Of a stretch of DNA of 64,000 nucleotides, positions 1-12,913 are shown one piece after another. Where the stretch lies: NCBI RefSeq assembly GCF_037975245.1, contig NC_092581.1:16929303-16993302 (forward strand), written 5' to 3'. The position numbers and the translations under genes are program-made. How positions within the stretch are numbered: position 1 is the first letter of the stretch; the number at the start of each line of letters is the position of its first letter. The notes beneath the pieces were generated by a model. It saw only the letters and a list, made by a program, of their open reading frames with translations. It was not told the origin of the DNA and ran no database searches. This DNA comes from Apostichopus japonicus. Its lineage: Eukaryota; Echinodermata; Holothuroidea; Aspidochirotida; Stichopodidae.

Positions 1-231
1 TAATGTTCATCGCATGCCAGTTCACCAAACATTTTATCATTTTAAAGCTTATAAAGCAAATACAAACCGGTTTTCGGTATACACTTTAGAGACTATATCA
101 ATATCGTCATTCAATCAAGACAAGTGATGCCACTCTTGCTTATTTAGTTGCTATGAATTACCAAAAGCATATATTCATCTGAACTAGTTTGCTGTTTAAA
201 GTGACTTTCTTTACATTTTCTTTTCATTTAG

Positions 232-1199
232 GTCAAAATGGATTAGGTCCAGGCGGTGATACTTCAAGTGAAGAACCCGGTAGGTGCAAGATATGTGCTA
301 ATGTATACTGTAAATGTTATCATTGTTGTGTCGGGTTTGTTGACATCTGAATTGATTTATTGAGAGTCAAATATATCTCATTTTCATTTCCTTCTGTTTG
401 ATGTACTTTATGATCAAGTAAAAAAGTTTCATGAGATGGTTTTCGTGGTCTGCTGTTCTTCTTCTTCGTTAGGAACAGTTAACCTTATTTTCTTGTGAAA
501 AATCTGCCTTTACCAACAATGTGATCATCTGTCAGATATGATCAATGGTCTTCTCTTTTTTGTAGTTAATAAACTTCTTTGTAGTTATTGAAGCGGATAT
601 CAATTTTAATTTTCATATATAGTTATTGCTTGTTCTTCGTTAAGATGTTGTTCCACGATGCATATAATGTAATCTATGTTTGGTTTCAGAATCTGAGGAA
701 GAGACTACTGATGAAGAGGAAGCTGAAGAAGAAGAAGAAGATGAAGAAGAGGAAGCTGGAGAAGATACTGTTAATGTTGGAGGTAGACAGCTGTTTTGTT
801 TTTAAGTTAAAATGACCTCATTAAACGAGAACGTTCTCGATTAATTTTGAATAATTTTGTATCACATTGTCTTAAAAACGGGTGTGTAAAATTAGAATGA
901 ATACTTTTTAAAGTAGAGGCCAGCGCATAATAAAATTCAACCAGTTCGGCAAATGCATAGATCTTATTCTTTGTATTTATAAGTGATTATCATAGGTAAC
1001 ATAAGTATTAGCATTAAATTTGTTTGTTCAGTGAACATGTTTTTAATTACAAAAATGATGATTTATGACATTAACTATCGTTTCGCCATATTCACTTTGG
1101 GGTAACTCTATTACTTAACCTTGAATTCGGAAAAACAGAAGATATATTATTACAATTCTATTTCACCTTCATTCTCTACAGCTGCTCCTCCCTCCGGCG
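232..1199 (+). CDS. Array 1 unit 1: exons A, B, C (reference unit)
   Basis: Exon A is 232-279 (48 nt): acceptor ttttcatttag, donor gtaggt, peptide QNGLGPGGDTSSEEP after a split Gly codon. Exon B is 690-782 (93 nt): acceptor tttggtttcag, donor gtagac, 31 codons starting ESEEETTDEEEA, running through Glu with one Asp, ending AGEDTVNVG. Exon C is 1182-1199 (18 nt): acceptor ttctctacag, strong donor gtaagt, peptide AAPPSG. All three are phase 1-1, so A-B, B-C, C-A and skipped joins all keep frame. The product would be a strongly acidic disordered repeat. The open Lys-rich frame over exon B runs through the intron and is not the spliced frame. Function unknown. Confidence 0.75.
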
Positions 1200-1466
1200 G
1201 TAAGTAGTCAATGTTAAGCCAAAAGTCCGTATGATTAATGTTCATCGCATGCCAGTTCACCAAACATTTTATCATTTTAAAGCTTATAAAGCAAATACAA
1301 ACCGGTTTTCGGTATACACTTTAGAGACTATATCAATATCGTCATTCAATCAAGACAAGTGATGCCACTCTTGCTTATTTAGTTGCAATGAATTACCAAA
1401 AGCATATATTCATCTGAACTAGTTTGCTGTTTAAAGTGACTTTCTTTACATTTTCTTTTCATTTAG

Positions 1467-2434
1467 GTCAAAATGGATTAGGTCCAGGCGGTGATACTTC
1501 AAGTGAAGAACCCGGTAGGTGCAAGATATGTGCTAATGTATACTGTAAATGTTATCATTGTTGTGTCGGGTTTGTTGACATCTGAATTGATTTATTGAGA
1601 GTCAAATATATCTCATTTTCATTTCCTTCTGTTTGATGTACTTTATGATCAAGTAAAAAAGTTTCATGAGATGGTTTTCGTGGTCTGCTGTTCTTCTTCT
1701 TCGTTAGGAACAGTTAACCTTATTTTCTTGTGAAAAATCTGCCTTTACCAACAATGTGATCATCTGTCAGATATGATCAATGGTCTTCTCTTTTTTGTAG
1801 TTAATAAACTTCTTTGTAGTTATTGAAGCGGATATCAATTTTAATTTTCATATATAGTTATTGCTTGTTCTTCGTTAAGATGTTGTTCCACGATGCATAT
1901 AATGTAATCTATGTTTGGTTTCAGAATCTGAGGAAGAGACTACTGATGAAGAGGAAGCTGAAGAAGAAGAAGAAGATGAAGAAGAGGAAGCTGGAGAAGA
2001 TACTGTTAATGTTGGAGGTAGACAGCTGTTTTGTTTTTAAGTTAAAATGACCTCATTAAACGAGAACGCTCTCGATTAATTTTGAATAATTTTGTATCAC
2101 ATTGTCTTAAAAACGGGTGTGTAAAATTAGAATGAATACTTTTTAAAGTAGAGGCCAGCGCATAATAAAATTCAACCAGTTCGGCAAATGCATAGATCTT
2201 ATTCTTTGTATTTATAAGTGATTATCATAGGTAACATAAGTATTAGCATTAAATTTGTTTGTTCAGTGAACATGTTTTTAATTACAAAAATGATGATTTA
2301 TGACATTAACTATCGTTTCGCCATATTCACTTTTGGGTAACTCTATTACTTAACCTTGAATTCGGAAAAACAGAAGATATATTATTACAATTCTATTTCA
2401 CCTTCATTCTCTACAGCTGCTCCTCCCTCCGGCG
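1467..2434 (+). CDS. Array 1 unit 2: exons A, B, C
   Basis: Exons are A 1467-1514, B 1925-2017 and C 2417-2434. Coding is identical to unit 1. The palindrome after exon B has changed from the perfect form of unit 1 to one with a C in the centre, as in most later units. Confidence 0.74.
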
Positions 2435-2701
2435 GTAAGTAGTCAATGTTAAGCCAAAAGTCCGTATGATTAATGTTCATCGCATGCCAGTTCACCAAAC
2501 ATTTTATCATTTTAAAGCTTATAAAGCAAATACAAACCGGTTTTCGGTATACACTTTAGAGACTATATCAATATCGTCATTCAATCAAGACAAGTGATGC
2601 CACTCTTGCTTATTTAGTTGCTATGAATTACCAAAAGCATATATTCATCTGAACTAGTTTGCTGTTTAAAGTGACTTTCTTTACATTTTCTTTTCATTTA
2701 G

Positions 2702-3669
2702 GTCAAAATGGATTAGGTCCAGGCGGTGATACTTCAAGTGAAGAACCCGGTAGGTGCAAGATATGTGCTAATGTATACTGTAAATGTTATCATTGTTGTG
2801 TCGGGTTTGTTGACATCTGAATTGATTTATTGAGAGTCAAATATATCTCATTTTCATTTCCTTCTGTTTGATGTACTTTATGATCAAGTAAAAAAGTTTC
2901 ATGAGATGGTTTTCGTGGTCTGCTGTTCTTCTTCTTCGTTAGGAACAGTTAACCTTATTTTCTTGTGAAAAATCTGCCTTTACCAACAATGTGATCATCT
3001 GTCAGATATGATCAATGGTCTTCTCTTTTTTGTAGTTAATAAACTTCTTTGTAGTTATTGAAGCGGATATCAATTTTAATTTTCATATATAGTTATTGCT
3101 TGTTCTTCGTTAAGATGTTGTTCCACGATGCATATAATGTAATCTATGTTTGGTTTCAGAATCTGAGGAAGAGACTACTGATGAAGAGGAAGCTGAAGAA
3201 GAAGAAGAAGATGAAGAAGAGGAAGCTGGAGAAGATACTGTTAATGTTGGAGGTAGACAGCTGTTTTGTTTTTAAGTTAAAATGACCTCATTAAACGAGA
3301 ACGCTCTCGATTAATTTTGAATAATTTTGTATCACATTGTCTTAAAAACGGGTGTGTAAAATTAGAATGAATACTTTTTAAAGTAGAGGCCAGCGCATAA
3401 TAAAATTCAACCAGTTCGGCAAATGCATAGATCTTATTCTTCGTATTTATAAGTGATTATCATAGGTAACATAAGTATTAGCATTAAATTTGTTTGTTCA
3501 GTGAACATGTTTTTAATTACAAAAATGATGATTTATGACATTAACTATCGTTTCGCCATATTCACTTTGGGGTAACTCTATTACTTAACCTTGAATTCGG
3601 AAAAACAGAAGATATATTATTACAATTCTATTTCACCTTCATTCTCTACAGCTGCTCCTCCCTCCGGCG
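2702..3669 (+). CDS. Array 1 unit 3: exons A, B, C
   Basis: Exons are A 2702-2749, B 3160-3252 and C 3652-3669. Coding is identical to units 1 and 2; the differences seen are single intronic substitutions. Confidence 0.74.
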
Positions 3670-3936
3670 GTAAGTAGTCAATGTTAAGCCAAAAGTCCGT
3701 ATGATTAATGTTCATCGCATGCCAGTTCACCAAACATTTTATCATTTTAAAGCTTATAAAGCAAATACAAACCGGTTTTCGGTATACACTTTAGAGACTA
3801 TATCAATATCGTCATTCAATCAAGACAAGTGATGCCACTCTTGCTTATTTAGTTGCTATGAATTACCAAAAGCATATATTCATCTGAACTAGTTTGCTGT
3901 TTAAAGTGACCTTCTTTACATTTTCTTTTCATTTAG

Positions 3937-4905
3937 GTCAAAATGGATTAGGTCCAGGCGGTGATACTTCAAGTGAAGAACCCGGTAGGTGCAAGATATG
4001 TGCTAATGTATACTGTAAATGTTATCATTGTTGTGTCGGGTTTGTTGACATCTGAATTGATTTATTGAGAGTCAAATATATCTCATTTTCATTTCCTTCT
4101 GTTTGATGTACTTTATGATCAAGTAAAAAAGTTTCATGAGATGGTTTTCGTGGTCTGCTGTTCTTCTTCTTCGTTAGGAACAGTTAACTTTATTTTCTTG
4201 TGAAAAATCTGCCTTTACCAACAATGTGATCATCTGTCAGATATGATCAATGGTCTTCTCTTTTTTTGTAGTTAATAAACTTCTTTGTAGTTATTGAAGC
4301 GGATATCAATTTTAATTTTCATATATAGTTATTGCTTGTTCTTCGTTAAGATGTTGTTCCACGATGCATATAATGTAATTTATGTTTGGTTTCAGAATCT
4401 GAGGAAGAGACTACTGATGAAGAGGAAGCTGAAGAAGAAGAAGAAGATGAAGAAGAGGAAGCTGGAGAAGATACTGTTAATGTTGGAGGTAGACAGCTGT
4501 TTTGTTTTTAAGTTAAAATGACCTTATTAAACGAGAACGCTCTCGATTAATTTTGAATAATTTTGTATCACATTGTCTTAAAAACGGGTGTGTAAAATTA
4601 GAATGAATACTTTTTAAAGTAGAGGCCAGCGCATAATAAAATTCAACCAGTTCGGCAAATGCATAGATCTTATTCTTTGTATTTATAAGTGATTATCATA
4701 GGTAACATAAGTATTAGCATTAAATTTGTTTGTTCAGTGAACATGTTTTTAATTACAAAAATGATGATTTATGACATTAACTATCGTTTCGCCATATTCA
4801 CTTTTGGGTAACTCTATTACTTAACCTTGAATTCGGAAAAACAGAAGATATATTATTACAATTCTATTTCACCTTCATTCTCTACAGCTGCTCCTCCCTC
4901 CGGCG
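3937..4905 (+). CDS. Array 1 unit 4: exons A, B, C
   Basis: Exons are A 3937-3984, B 4396-4488 and C 4888-4905. The B exon is the 31-codon short form. One extra T in the run before exon B makes the A-B intron one base longer, a marker shared with units 6 and 7. Confidence 0.74.
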
Positions 4906-5172
4906 GTAAGTAGTCAATGTTAAGCCAAAAGTCCGTATGATTAATGTTCATCGCATGCCAGTTCACCAAACATTTTATCATTTTAAAGCTTATAAAGCAA
5001 ATACAAACCGGTTTTCGGTATACACTTTAGAGACTATATCAATATCGTCATTCAATCAAGACAAGTGATGCCACTCTTGCTTATTTAGTTGCTATGAATT
5101 ACCAAAAGCATATATTCATCTGAACTAGTTTGCTGTTTAAAGTGACTTTCTTTACATTTTCTTTTCATTTAG

Positions 5173-6140
5173 GTCAAAATGGATTAGGTCCAGGCGGTGA
5201 TACTTCAAGTGAAGAACCCGGTAGGTGCAAGATATGTGCTAATGTATACTGTAAATGTTATCATTGTTGTGTCGGGTTTGTTGACATCTGAATTGATTTA
5301 TTGAGAGTCAAATATATCTCATTTTCATTTCCTTCTGTTTGATGTACTTTATGATCAAGTAAAAAAGTTTCATGAGATGGTTTTCGTGGTCTGCTGTTCT
5401 TCTTCTTCGTTAGGAACAGTTAACCTTATTTTCTTGTGAAAAATCTGCCTTTACCAACAATGTGATCATCTGTCAGATATGATCAATGGTCTTCTCTTTT
5501 TTGTAGTTAATAAACTTCTTTGTAGTTATTGAAGCGGATATCAATTTTAATTTTCATATATAGTTATTGCTTGTTCTTCGTTAAGATGTTGTTCCACGAT
5601 GCATATAATGTAATCTATGTTTGGTTTCAGAATCTGAGGAAGAGACTACTGATGAAGAGGAAGCTGAAGAAGAAGAAGAAGATGAAGAAGAGGAAGCTGG
5701 AGAAGATACTGTTAATGTTGGAGGTAGACAGTTGTTTTGTTTTTAAGTTAAAATGACCTCATTAAACGAGAACGCTCTCGATTAATTTTGAATAATTTTG
5801 TATCACATTGTCTTAAAAACGGGTGTGTAAAATTAGAATGAATACTTTTTAAAGTAGAGGCCAGCGCATAATAAAATTCATCCAGTTCGGCAAATGCATA
5901 GATCTTATTCTTTGTATTTATAAGTGATTATCATAGGTAACATAAGTATTAGCATTAAATTTGTTTGTTCAGTGAACATGTTTTTAATTACAAAAATGAT
6001 GATTTATGACATTAACTATCGTTTCGCCATATTCACTTTTGGGTAACTCTATTACTTAACCTTGAATTCGGAAAAACAGAAGATATATTATTACAATTCT
6101 ATTTCACCTTCATTCTCTACAGCTGCTCCTCCCTCCGGCG
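5173..6140 (+). CDS. Array 1 unit 5: exons A, B, C
   Basis: Exons are A 5173-5220, B 5631-5723 and C 6123-6140. Short-form B exon. The intron carries attcatccag in place of attcaaccag (near 5878), a variant shared with unit 11. Confidence 0.74.
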
Positions 6141-6407
6141 GTAAGTAGTCAATGTTAAGCCAAAAGTCCGTATGATTAATGTTCATCGCATGCCAGTTCA
6201 CCAAACATTTTATCATTTTAAAGCTTATAAAGCAAATACAAACCGGTTTTCGGTATACACTTTAGAGACTATATCAATATCGTCATTCAATCAAGACAAG
6301 TGATGCCACTCTTGCTTATTTAGTTGCAATGAATTACCAAAAGCATATATTCATCTGAACTAGTTTGCTGTTTAAAGTGACCTTCTTTACATTTTCTTTT
6401 CATTTAG

Positions 6408-7376
6408 GTCAAAATGGATTAGGTCCAGGCGGTGATACTTCAAGTGAAGAACCCGGTAGGTGCAAGATATGTGCTAATGTATACTGTAAATGTTATCATT
6501 GTTGTGTCGGGTTTGTTGACATCTGAATTGATTTATTGAGAGTCAAATATATCTCATTTTCATTTCCTTCTGTTTGATGTACTTTATGATCAAGTAAAAA
6601 AGTTTCATGAGATGGTTTTCGTGGTCTGCTGTTCTTCTTCTTCGTTAGGAACAGTTAACTTTATTTTCTTGTGAAAAATCTGCCTTTACCAACAATGTGA
6701 TCATCTGTCAGATATGATCAATGGTCTTCTCTTTTTTTGTAGTTAATAAACTTCTTTGTAGTTATTGAAGCGGATATCAATTTTAATTTTCATATATAGT
6801 TATTGCTTGTTCTTCGTTAAGATGTTGTTCCACGATGAATATAATGTAATCTATGTTTGGTTTCAGATTCTGAGGAAGAGACTACTGATGAAGAGGAAGC
6901 TGAAGAAGAAGAAGAAGATGAAGAAGAGGAAGCTGGAGAAGATACTGTTAATGTTGGAGGTAGACAGCTGTTTTGTTTTTAAGTTAAAATGACCTCATTA
7001 AACGAGAACGCTCTCGATTAATTTTGAATAATTTTGTATCACATTGTCTTAAAAACGGGTGTGTAAAATTAGAATGAATACTTTTTAAAGTAGAGGCCAG
7101 CGCATAATAAAATTCAACCAGTTCGGCAAATGCATAGATCTTATTCTTCGTATTTATAAGTGATTATCATAGGTAACATAAGTATTAGCATTAAATTTGT
7201 TTGTTCAGTGAACATGTTTTTAATTACAAAAATGATGATTTATGACATTAACTATCGTTTCGCCATATTCACTTTTGGGTAACTCTATTACTTAACCTTG
7301 AATTCGGAAAAACAGAAGATATATTATTACAATTCTATTTCACCTTCATTCTCTACAGCTGCTCCTCCCTCCGGCG
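6408..7376 (+). CDS. Array 1 unit 6: exons A, B, C, with Glu-to-Asp at the start of B
   Basis: Exons are A 6408-6455, B 6867-6959 and C 7359-7376. Exon B begins AT rather than AA, so the split codon becomes GAT (Asp) instead of GAA (Glu), a conservative acidic change. Splice sites are intact. Confidence 0.74.
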
Positions 7377-7643
7377 GTAAGTAGTCAATGTTAAGCCAAA
7401 AGTCCGTATGATTAATGTTCATCGCATGCCAGTTCACCAAACATTTTATCATTTTAAAGCTTATAAAGCAAATACAAACCGGTTTTCGGTATACACTTTA
7501 GAGACTATATCAATATCGTCATTCAATCAAGACAAGTGATGCCACTCTTGCTTATTTAGTTGCAATGAATTACCAAAAGCATATATTCATCTGAACTAGT
7601 TTGCTGTTTAAAGTGACCTTCTTTACATTTTCTTTTCATTTAG

Positions 7644-8611
7644 GTCAAAATGGATTAGGTCCAGGCGGTGATACTTCAAGTGAAGAACCCGGTAGGTGCA
7701 AGATATGTGCTAATGTATACTGTAAATGTTATCATTGTTGTGTCGGGTTTGTTGACATCTGAATTGATTTATTGAGAGTCAAATATATCTCATTTTCATT
7801 TCCTTCTGTTTGATGTACTTTATGATCAAGTAAAAAAGTTTCATGAGATGGTTTTCGTGGTCTGCTGTTCTTCTTCTTCGTTAGGAACAGTTAACTTTAT
7901 TTTCTTGTGAAAAATCTGCCTTTACCAACAATGTGATCATCTGTCAGATATGATCAATGGTCTTCTCTTTTTTTGTAGTTAATAAACTTCTTTGTAGTTA
8001 TTGAAGCGGATATCAATTTTAATTTTCATATATAGTTATTGCTTGTTCTTCGTTAAGATGTTGTTCCACGATGCATATAATGTAATCTATGTTTGGTTTC
8101 AGAATCTGAGGAAGAGACTACTGATGAAGAGGAAGCTGAAGAAGAAGAAGAAGATGAAGAAGAGGAAGCTGGAGAAGATACTGTTAATGTTGGAGGTAGA
8201 CAGCTGTTTTGTTTTTAAGTTAAAATGACCTCATTAAACGAGAACGCTCTCGATTAATTTTGAATAATTTTGTATCACATTGTCTTAAAAACGGGTGTGT
8301 AAAATTAGAATGAATACTTTTTAAAGTAGAGGCCAGCGCATAATAAAATTCAACCAGTTCGGCAAATGCATAGATCTTATTCTTCGTATTTATAAGTGAT
8401 TATCATAGGTAACATAAGTATTAGCATTAAATTTGTTTGTTCAGTGAACATGTTTTTAATTACAAAAATGATGATTTATGACATTAACTATCGTTTCGCC
8501 ATATTCACTTTTGGGTAACTCTATTACTTAACCTTGAATTCGAAAAAAAGAAGATATATTATTACAATTCTATTTCACCTTCATTCTCTACAGCTGCTCC
8601 TCCCTCCGGCG
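7644..8611 (+). CDS. Array 1 unit 7: exons A, B, C
   Basis: Exons are A 7644-7691, B 8103-8195 and C 8594-8611. This is the last of the seven consecutive short-B units; its B-C intron has an altered A-run near 8541. Confidence 0.74.
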
Positions 8612-8878
8612 GTAAGTAGTCAATGTTTAGCCAAAAGTCCGTATGATTAATGTTCATCGCATGCCAGTTCACCAAACATTTTATCATTTTAAAGCTTATA
8701 AAGCAAATACAAACCGGTTTTCGGTATACACTTTAGAGACTATATCAATATCGTCATTCAATCAAGACAAGTGATGCCACTCTTGCTTATTTAGTTGCAA
8801 TGAATTACCAAAAGCATATATTCATCTGAACTAGTTTGCTGTTTAAAGTTACCTTCTTTACATTTTCTTTTCATTTAG

Positions 8879-9911
8879 GTCAAAATGGATTAGGTCCAGG
8901 CGGTGATACTTCAAGTGAAGAACCCGGTAGGTGCAAGATATGTGCTAATGTATACTGTAAATGTTATCATTGTTGTGTCGGGTTTGTTGACATCTGAATT
9001 GATTTATTGAGAGTCAAATATATCTCATTTTCATTTCCTTCTGTTTGATGTACTTTATGATCAAGTAAAAAAGTTTCATGAGATGGTTTTCGTGGTCTGC
9101 TGTTCTTCTTCTTCGTTAGGAACAGTTAACTTTATTTTCTTGTGAAAAATCTGCCTTTACCAACAATGTGATCATCTGTCAGATATGATCAATGGTCTTC
9201 TCTTTTTTGTAGTTAATAAACTTCTTTGTAGTTATTGAAGCGGATATCAATTTTAATTTTCATATATAGTTATTGCTTGTTCTTCGTTAAGATGTTGTTC
9301 CACGATGCATATAATGTAATCTATGTTTGGTTTCAGAATCTGAGGAAGAGACTACTGATGAAGAGGAAGCTGAAGAAGAAGAAGAAGAAGAAGCTGAAGA
9401 AGAGGAAGCTGAAGAACCGGAAGTTGAAGAAGAGGAATCTGAGGAACAGGCAGATGAAGAAGAGGAAGCTGGAGAAGATACTGTTAATGTTGGAGGTAGA
9501 CAGCTGTTTTGTTTTTAAGTTAAAATGACCTCATTAAACGAGAACGCTCTCGATTAATTTTGAATAATTTTGTATCACATTGTCTTAAAAACGGGTGTGT
9601 AAAATTAGAATGAATACTTTTTAAAGTAGAGGCCAGCGCATAATAAAATTCAACCAGTTCGGCAAATGCATAGATCTTATTCTTCGTATTTATAAGTGAT
9701 TATCATAGGTAACATAAGTATTAGCATTAAATTTGTTTGTTCAGTGAACATGTTTTTAATTACAAAAATGATGATTTATGACATTAACTATCGTTTCGCC
9801 ATATTCACTTTTGGGTAACTCTATTACTTAACCTTGAATTCGGAAAAAAGAAGATATATTATTACAATTCTATTTCACCTTCATTCTCTACAGCTGCTCC
9901 TCCCTCCGGCG
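8879..9911 (+). CDS. Array 1 unit 8: exons A, B (53 codons), C
   Basis: Exons are A 8879-8926, B 9337-9495 (159 nt) and C 9894-9911. Exon B is the long form: between the first Glu run and the AGEDTVNVG end it gains AEEPEVEEEESEEQADEEEE. The extra length is a multiple of three. Units 1-7 and 11 lack this segment, so either it was lost there by slippage between GAAGAAGAG blocks or it was gained here. Confidence 0.74.
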
Positions 9912-10178
9912 GTAAGTAGTCAATGTTTAGCCAAAAGTCCGTATGATTAATGTTCATCGCATGCCAGTTCAACAAACATTTTATCATTTTAAAGCTTATA
10001 AAGCAAATACAAACCGGTTTTCGGTATACACTTTAGAGACTATATCAATATCGTCATTCAATCAAGACAAGTGATGCCACTCTTGCTTATTTAGTTGCAA
10101 TGAATTACCAAAAGCATATATTCATCTGAACTAGTTTGCTGTTTAAAGTGACCTTCTTTACATTTTCTTTTCATTTAG

Positions 10179-11332
10179 GTCAAAATGGATTAGGTCCAGG
10201 CGGTGATACTTCAAGTGAAGAACCCGGTAGGTGCAAGATATGTGCTAATGTATACTGTAAATGTTATCATTGTTGTGTCGGGTTTGTTGACATCTGAATT
10301 GATTTATTGAGAGTCAAATATATCTCATTTTCATTTCCTTCTGTTTGATGTACTTTATGATCAAGTAAAAAAGTTTCATGAGATGGTTTTCGTGGTCTGC
10401 TGTTCTTCTTCTTCGTTAGGAACAGTTAACTTTATTTTCTTGTGAAAAATCTGCCTTTACCAACAATGTGATCATCTGTCAGATATGATCAATGGTCTTC
10501 TCTTTTTTGTAGTTAATAAACTTCTTTGTAGTTATTGAAGCGGATATCAATTTTAATTTTCATATATAGTTATTGCTTGTTCTTCGTTAAGATGTTGTTC
10601 CACGATGCATATAATGTAATCTATGTTTGGTTTCAGAATCTGTGGAAGAGACTACTGATGAAGAGGAAGCTGAAGAAGAAGAAGAAGAAGAAGAAGAAGA
10701 AGAAGAAGAAGAAGAAGAAGAAGAAGAAGAAGAAGAAGAAGAAGAAGAAGAAGAAGAAGAAGAAGAAGAAGAAGAAGAAGAAGAAGAAGAAGAAGAAGAA
10801 GAAGAAGAGGAAGCTGAAGAAGAGGAAGCTGAAGAACCGGAAGTTGAAGAAGAGGAATCTGAGGAACAGGAAGAAGAAGGAGAGGAAGCTGGAGAAGATA
10901 CTGTTAATGTTGGAGGTAGACAGCTGTTTTGTTTTTAAGTTAAAATGACCTCATTAAACGAGAACGCTCTCGATTAATTTTGAATAATTTTGTATCACAT
11001 TGTCTTAAAAACGGGTGTGTAAAATTAGAATGAATACTTTTTAAAGTAGAGGCCAGCGCATAATAAAATTCAACCAGTTCGGCAAATGCATAGATCTTAT
11101 TCTTCGTATTTATAAGTGATTATCATAGGTAACATAAGTATTAGCATTAAATTTGTTTGTTCAGTGAACATGTTTTTAATTACAAAAATGATGATTTATG
11201 ACATTAACTATCGTTTCGCCATATTCACTTTGGGGTAACTCTAATACTTAACCTTGAATTCGGAAAAACAGAAGATATATTATTACAATTCTATTTCACC
11301 TTCATTCTCTACAGCTGCTCCTCCCTCCGGCG
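10179..11332 (+). CDS. Array 1 unit 9: exon B expanded by 45 pure GAA codons
   Basis: Exons are A 10179-10226, B 10637-10915 (279 nt, 93 codons) and C 11315-11332. Exon B has an uninterrupted (GAA)45 tract at 10672-10806, making it the longest exon in the window. The third codon is GTG (Val) rather than GAG (Glu), shared with unit 10. The late part reads EEQEEEGEEAG, with one Gly replacing Glu. Frame and splice sites are intact. Confidence 0.74.
10672..10806 (+). repeat. (GAA)45 trinucleotide tract inside coding exon B9
   Basis: Forty-five uninterrupted GAA triplets sit in the Glu frame. Neighbouring units have runs of three to nine GAA broken by GAG or GCT. Long GAA/TTC tracts are known to form triplexes and to be length-unstable. 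Confidence 0.97.
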
Positions 11333-11599
11333 GTAAGTAGTCAATGTTAAGCCAAAAGTCCGTATGATTAATGTTCATCGCATGCCAGTTCACCAAACAT
11401 TTTATCATTTTAAAGCTTATAAAGCAAATACAAACCGGTTTTCGGTATACACTTTAGAGACTATATCAATATCGTCATTCAATCAAGACAAGTGATGCCA
11501 CTCTTGCTTATTTAGTTGCTATGAATTACCAAAAGCATATATTCATCTGAACTAGTTTGCTGTTTAAAGTGACCTTCTTTACATTTTCTTTTCATTTAG

Positions 11600-12646
11600 G
11601 TCAAAATGGATTAGGTCCAGGCGGTGATACTTCAAGTGAAGAACCCGGTAGGTGCAAGATATGTGCTAATGTATACTGTAAATGTTATCATTGTTGTGTC
11701 GGGTTTGTTGACATCTGAATTGATTTATTGAGAGTCAAATATATCTCATTTTCATTTCCTTCTGTTTGATGTACTTTATGATCAAGTAAAAAAGTTTCAT
11801 GAGATGGTTTTCGTGGTCTGCTGTTCTTCTTCTTCGTTAGGAACAGTTAACTTTATTTTCTTGTGAAAAATCTGACTTTACCAACAATGTGATCATCTGT
11901 CAGATATGATCAATGGTCTGCTCTTTTTTTGTAGTTAATAAACTTCTTGGTAGTTATTGAAGCGGATATCAATTTTAATTTTCATATATAGTTATTGCTT
12001 GTTCTTCGTTAAGATGTTGTTCCACGATGCATATAATGTAATCTATGTTTGGTTTCAGAATCTGTGGAAGAGACTACTGATGAAGAGGAAGCTGAAGAAG
12101 AAGAAGAAGAAGAAGAAGAAGAGGAAGCTGAAGAAGAGGAAGCTGAAGAACCGGAAGTTGAAGAAGAGGAATCTGAGGAACAGGCAGATGAAGAAGAGGA
12201 AGCCGGAGAAGATACTGTTAATGTTGGAGGTAGACAGCTGTTTTGTTTTTAAGTTAAAATGACCTCATTAAACGAGAACGCTCTCGATTAATTTTGAATA
12301 ATTTTGTATCACATTGTCTTAAAAACGGGTGTGTAAAATTAGAATGAATACTTTTTAAAGTAGAGGCCAGCGCATAATAAAATTCAACCAGTTCGGCAAA
12401 TGCATAGATCTTATTCTTCGTATTTATAAGTGATTATCATAGGTAACATAAGTATTAGCATTAAATTTGTTTGTTCAGTGAACATGTTTTTAATTACAAA
12501 AATGATGATTTATGACATTAACTATCGTTTCGCCATATTCACTTTGGGGTAACTCTATTACTTAACCTTGAATTCGGAAAAACAGAAGATATATTATTAC
12601 AATTCTATTTCACCTTCATTCTCTACAGCTGCTCCTCCCTCCGGCG
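11600..12646 (+). CDS. Array 1 unit 10: exons A, B (57 codons), C
   Basis: Exons are A 11600-11647, B 12059-12229 (171 nt) and C 12629-12646. Exon B shares the Glu-to-Val change of unit 9 but has a normal short GAA run, so the two derive from a common copy and the GAA expansion in unit 9 came after (or contracted here). Confidence 0.74.
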
Positions 12647-12913
12647 GTAAGTAGTCAATGTTAAGCCAAAAGTCCGTATGATTAATGTTCATCGCATGCC
12701 AGTTCACCAAACATTTTATCATTTTAAAGCTTATAAAGCAAATACAAACCGGTTTTCGTTATACACTTTAGAGACTATATCAATATCGTCATTCAATCAA
12801 GACAAGTGATGCCACTCTTGCTTATTTAGTTGCTATGAATTACCAAAAGCATATATTCATCTGAACTAGTTTGCTGTTTAAAGTGACCTTCTTTACATTT
12901 TCTTTTCATTTAG

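Noticed and set aside
566-580. A possible 15-nt exon between ctcttttttgtag and gtagtt in array 1 units
   Set aside because: Phase would fit and the acceptor is good, but the donor is weak, changes in units 10 and 19, and the peptide does not resemble the other exons. More likely a decoy acceptor.
588-815. Open frame rich in Lys covering exon B, repeated in every array 1 unit
   Set aside because: It starts at a non-ATG codon in the intron, runs through the acceptor and donor of exon B, and is frame-shifted against the Glu frame that is kept by split codons. It is a shadow of GAA repeats read as AAG.
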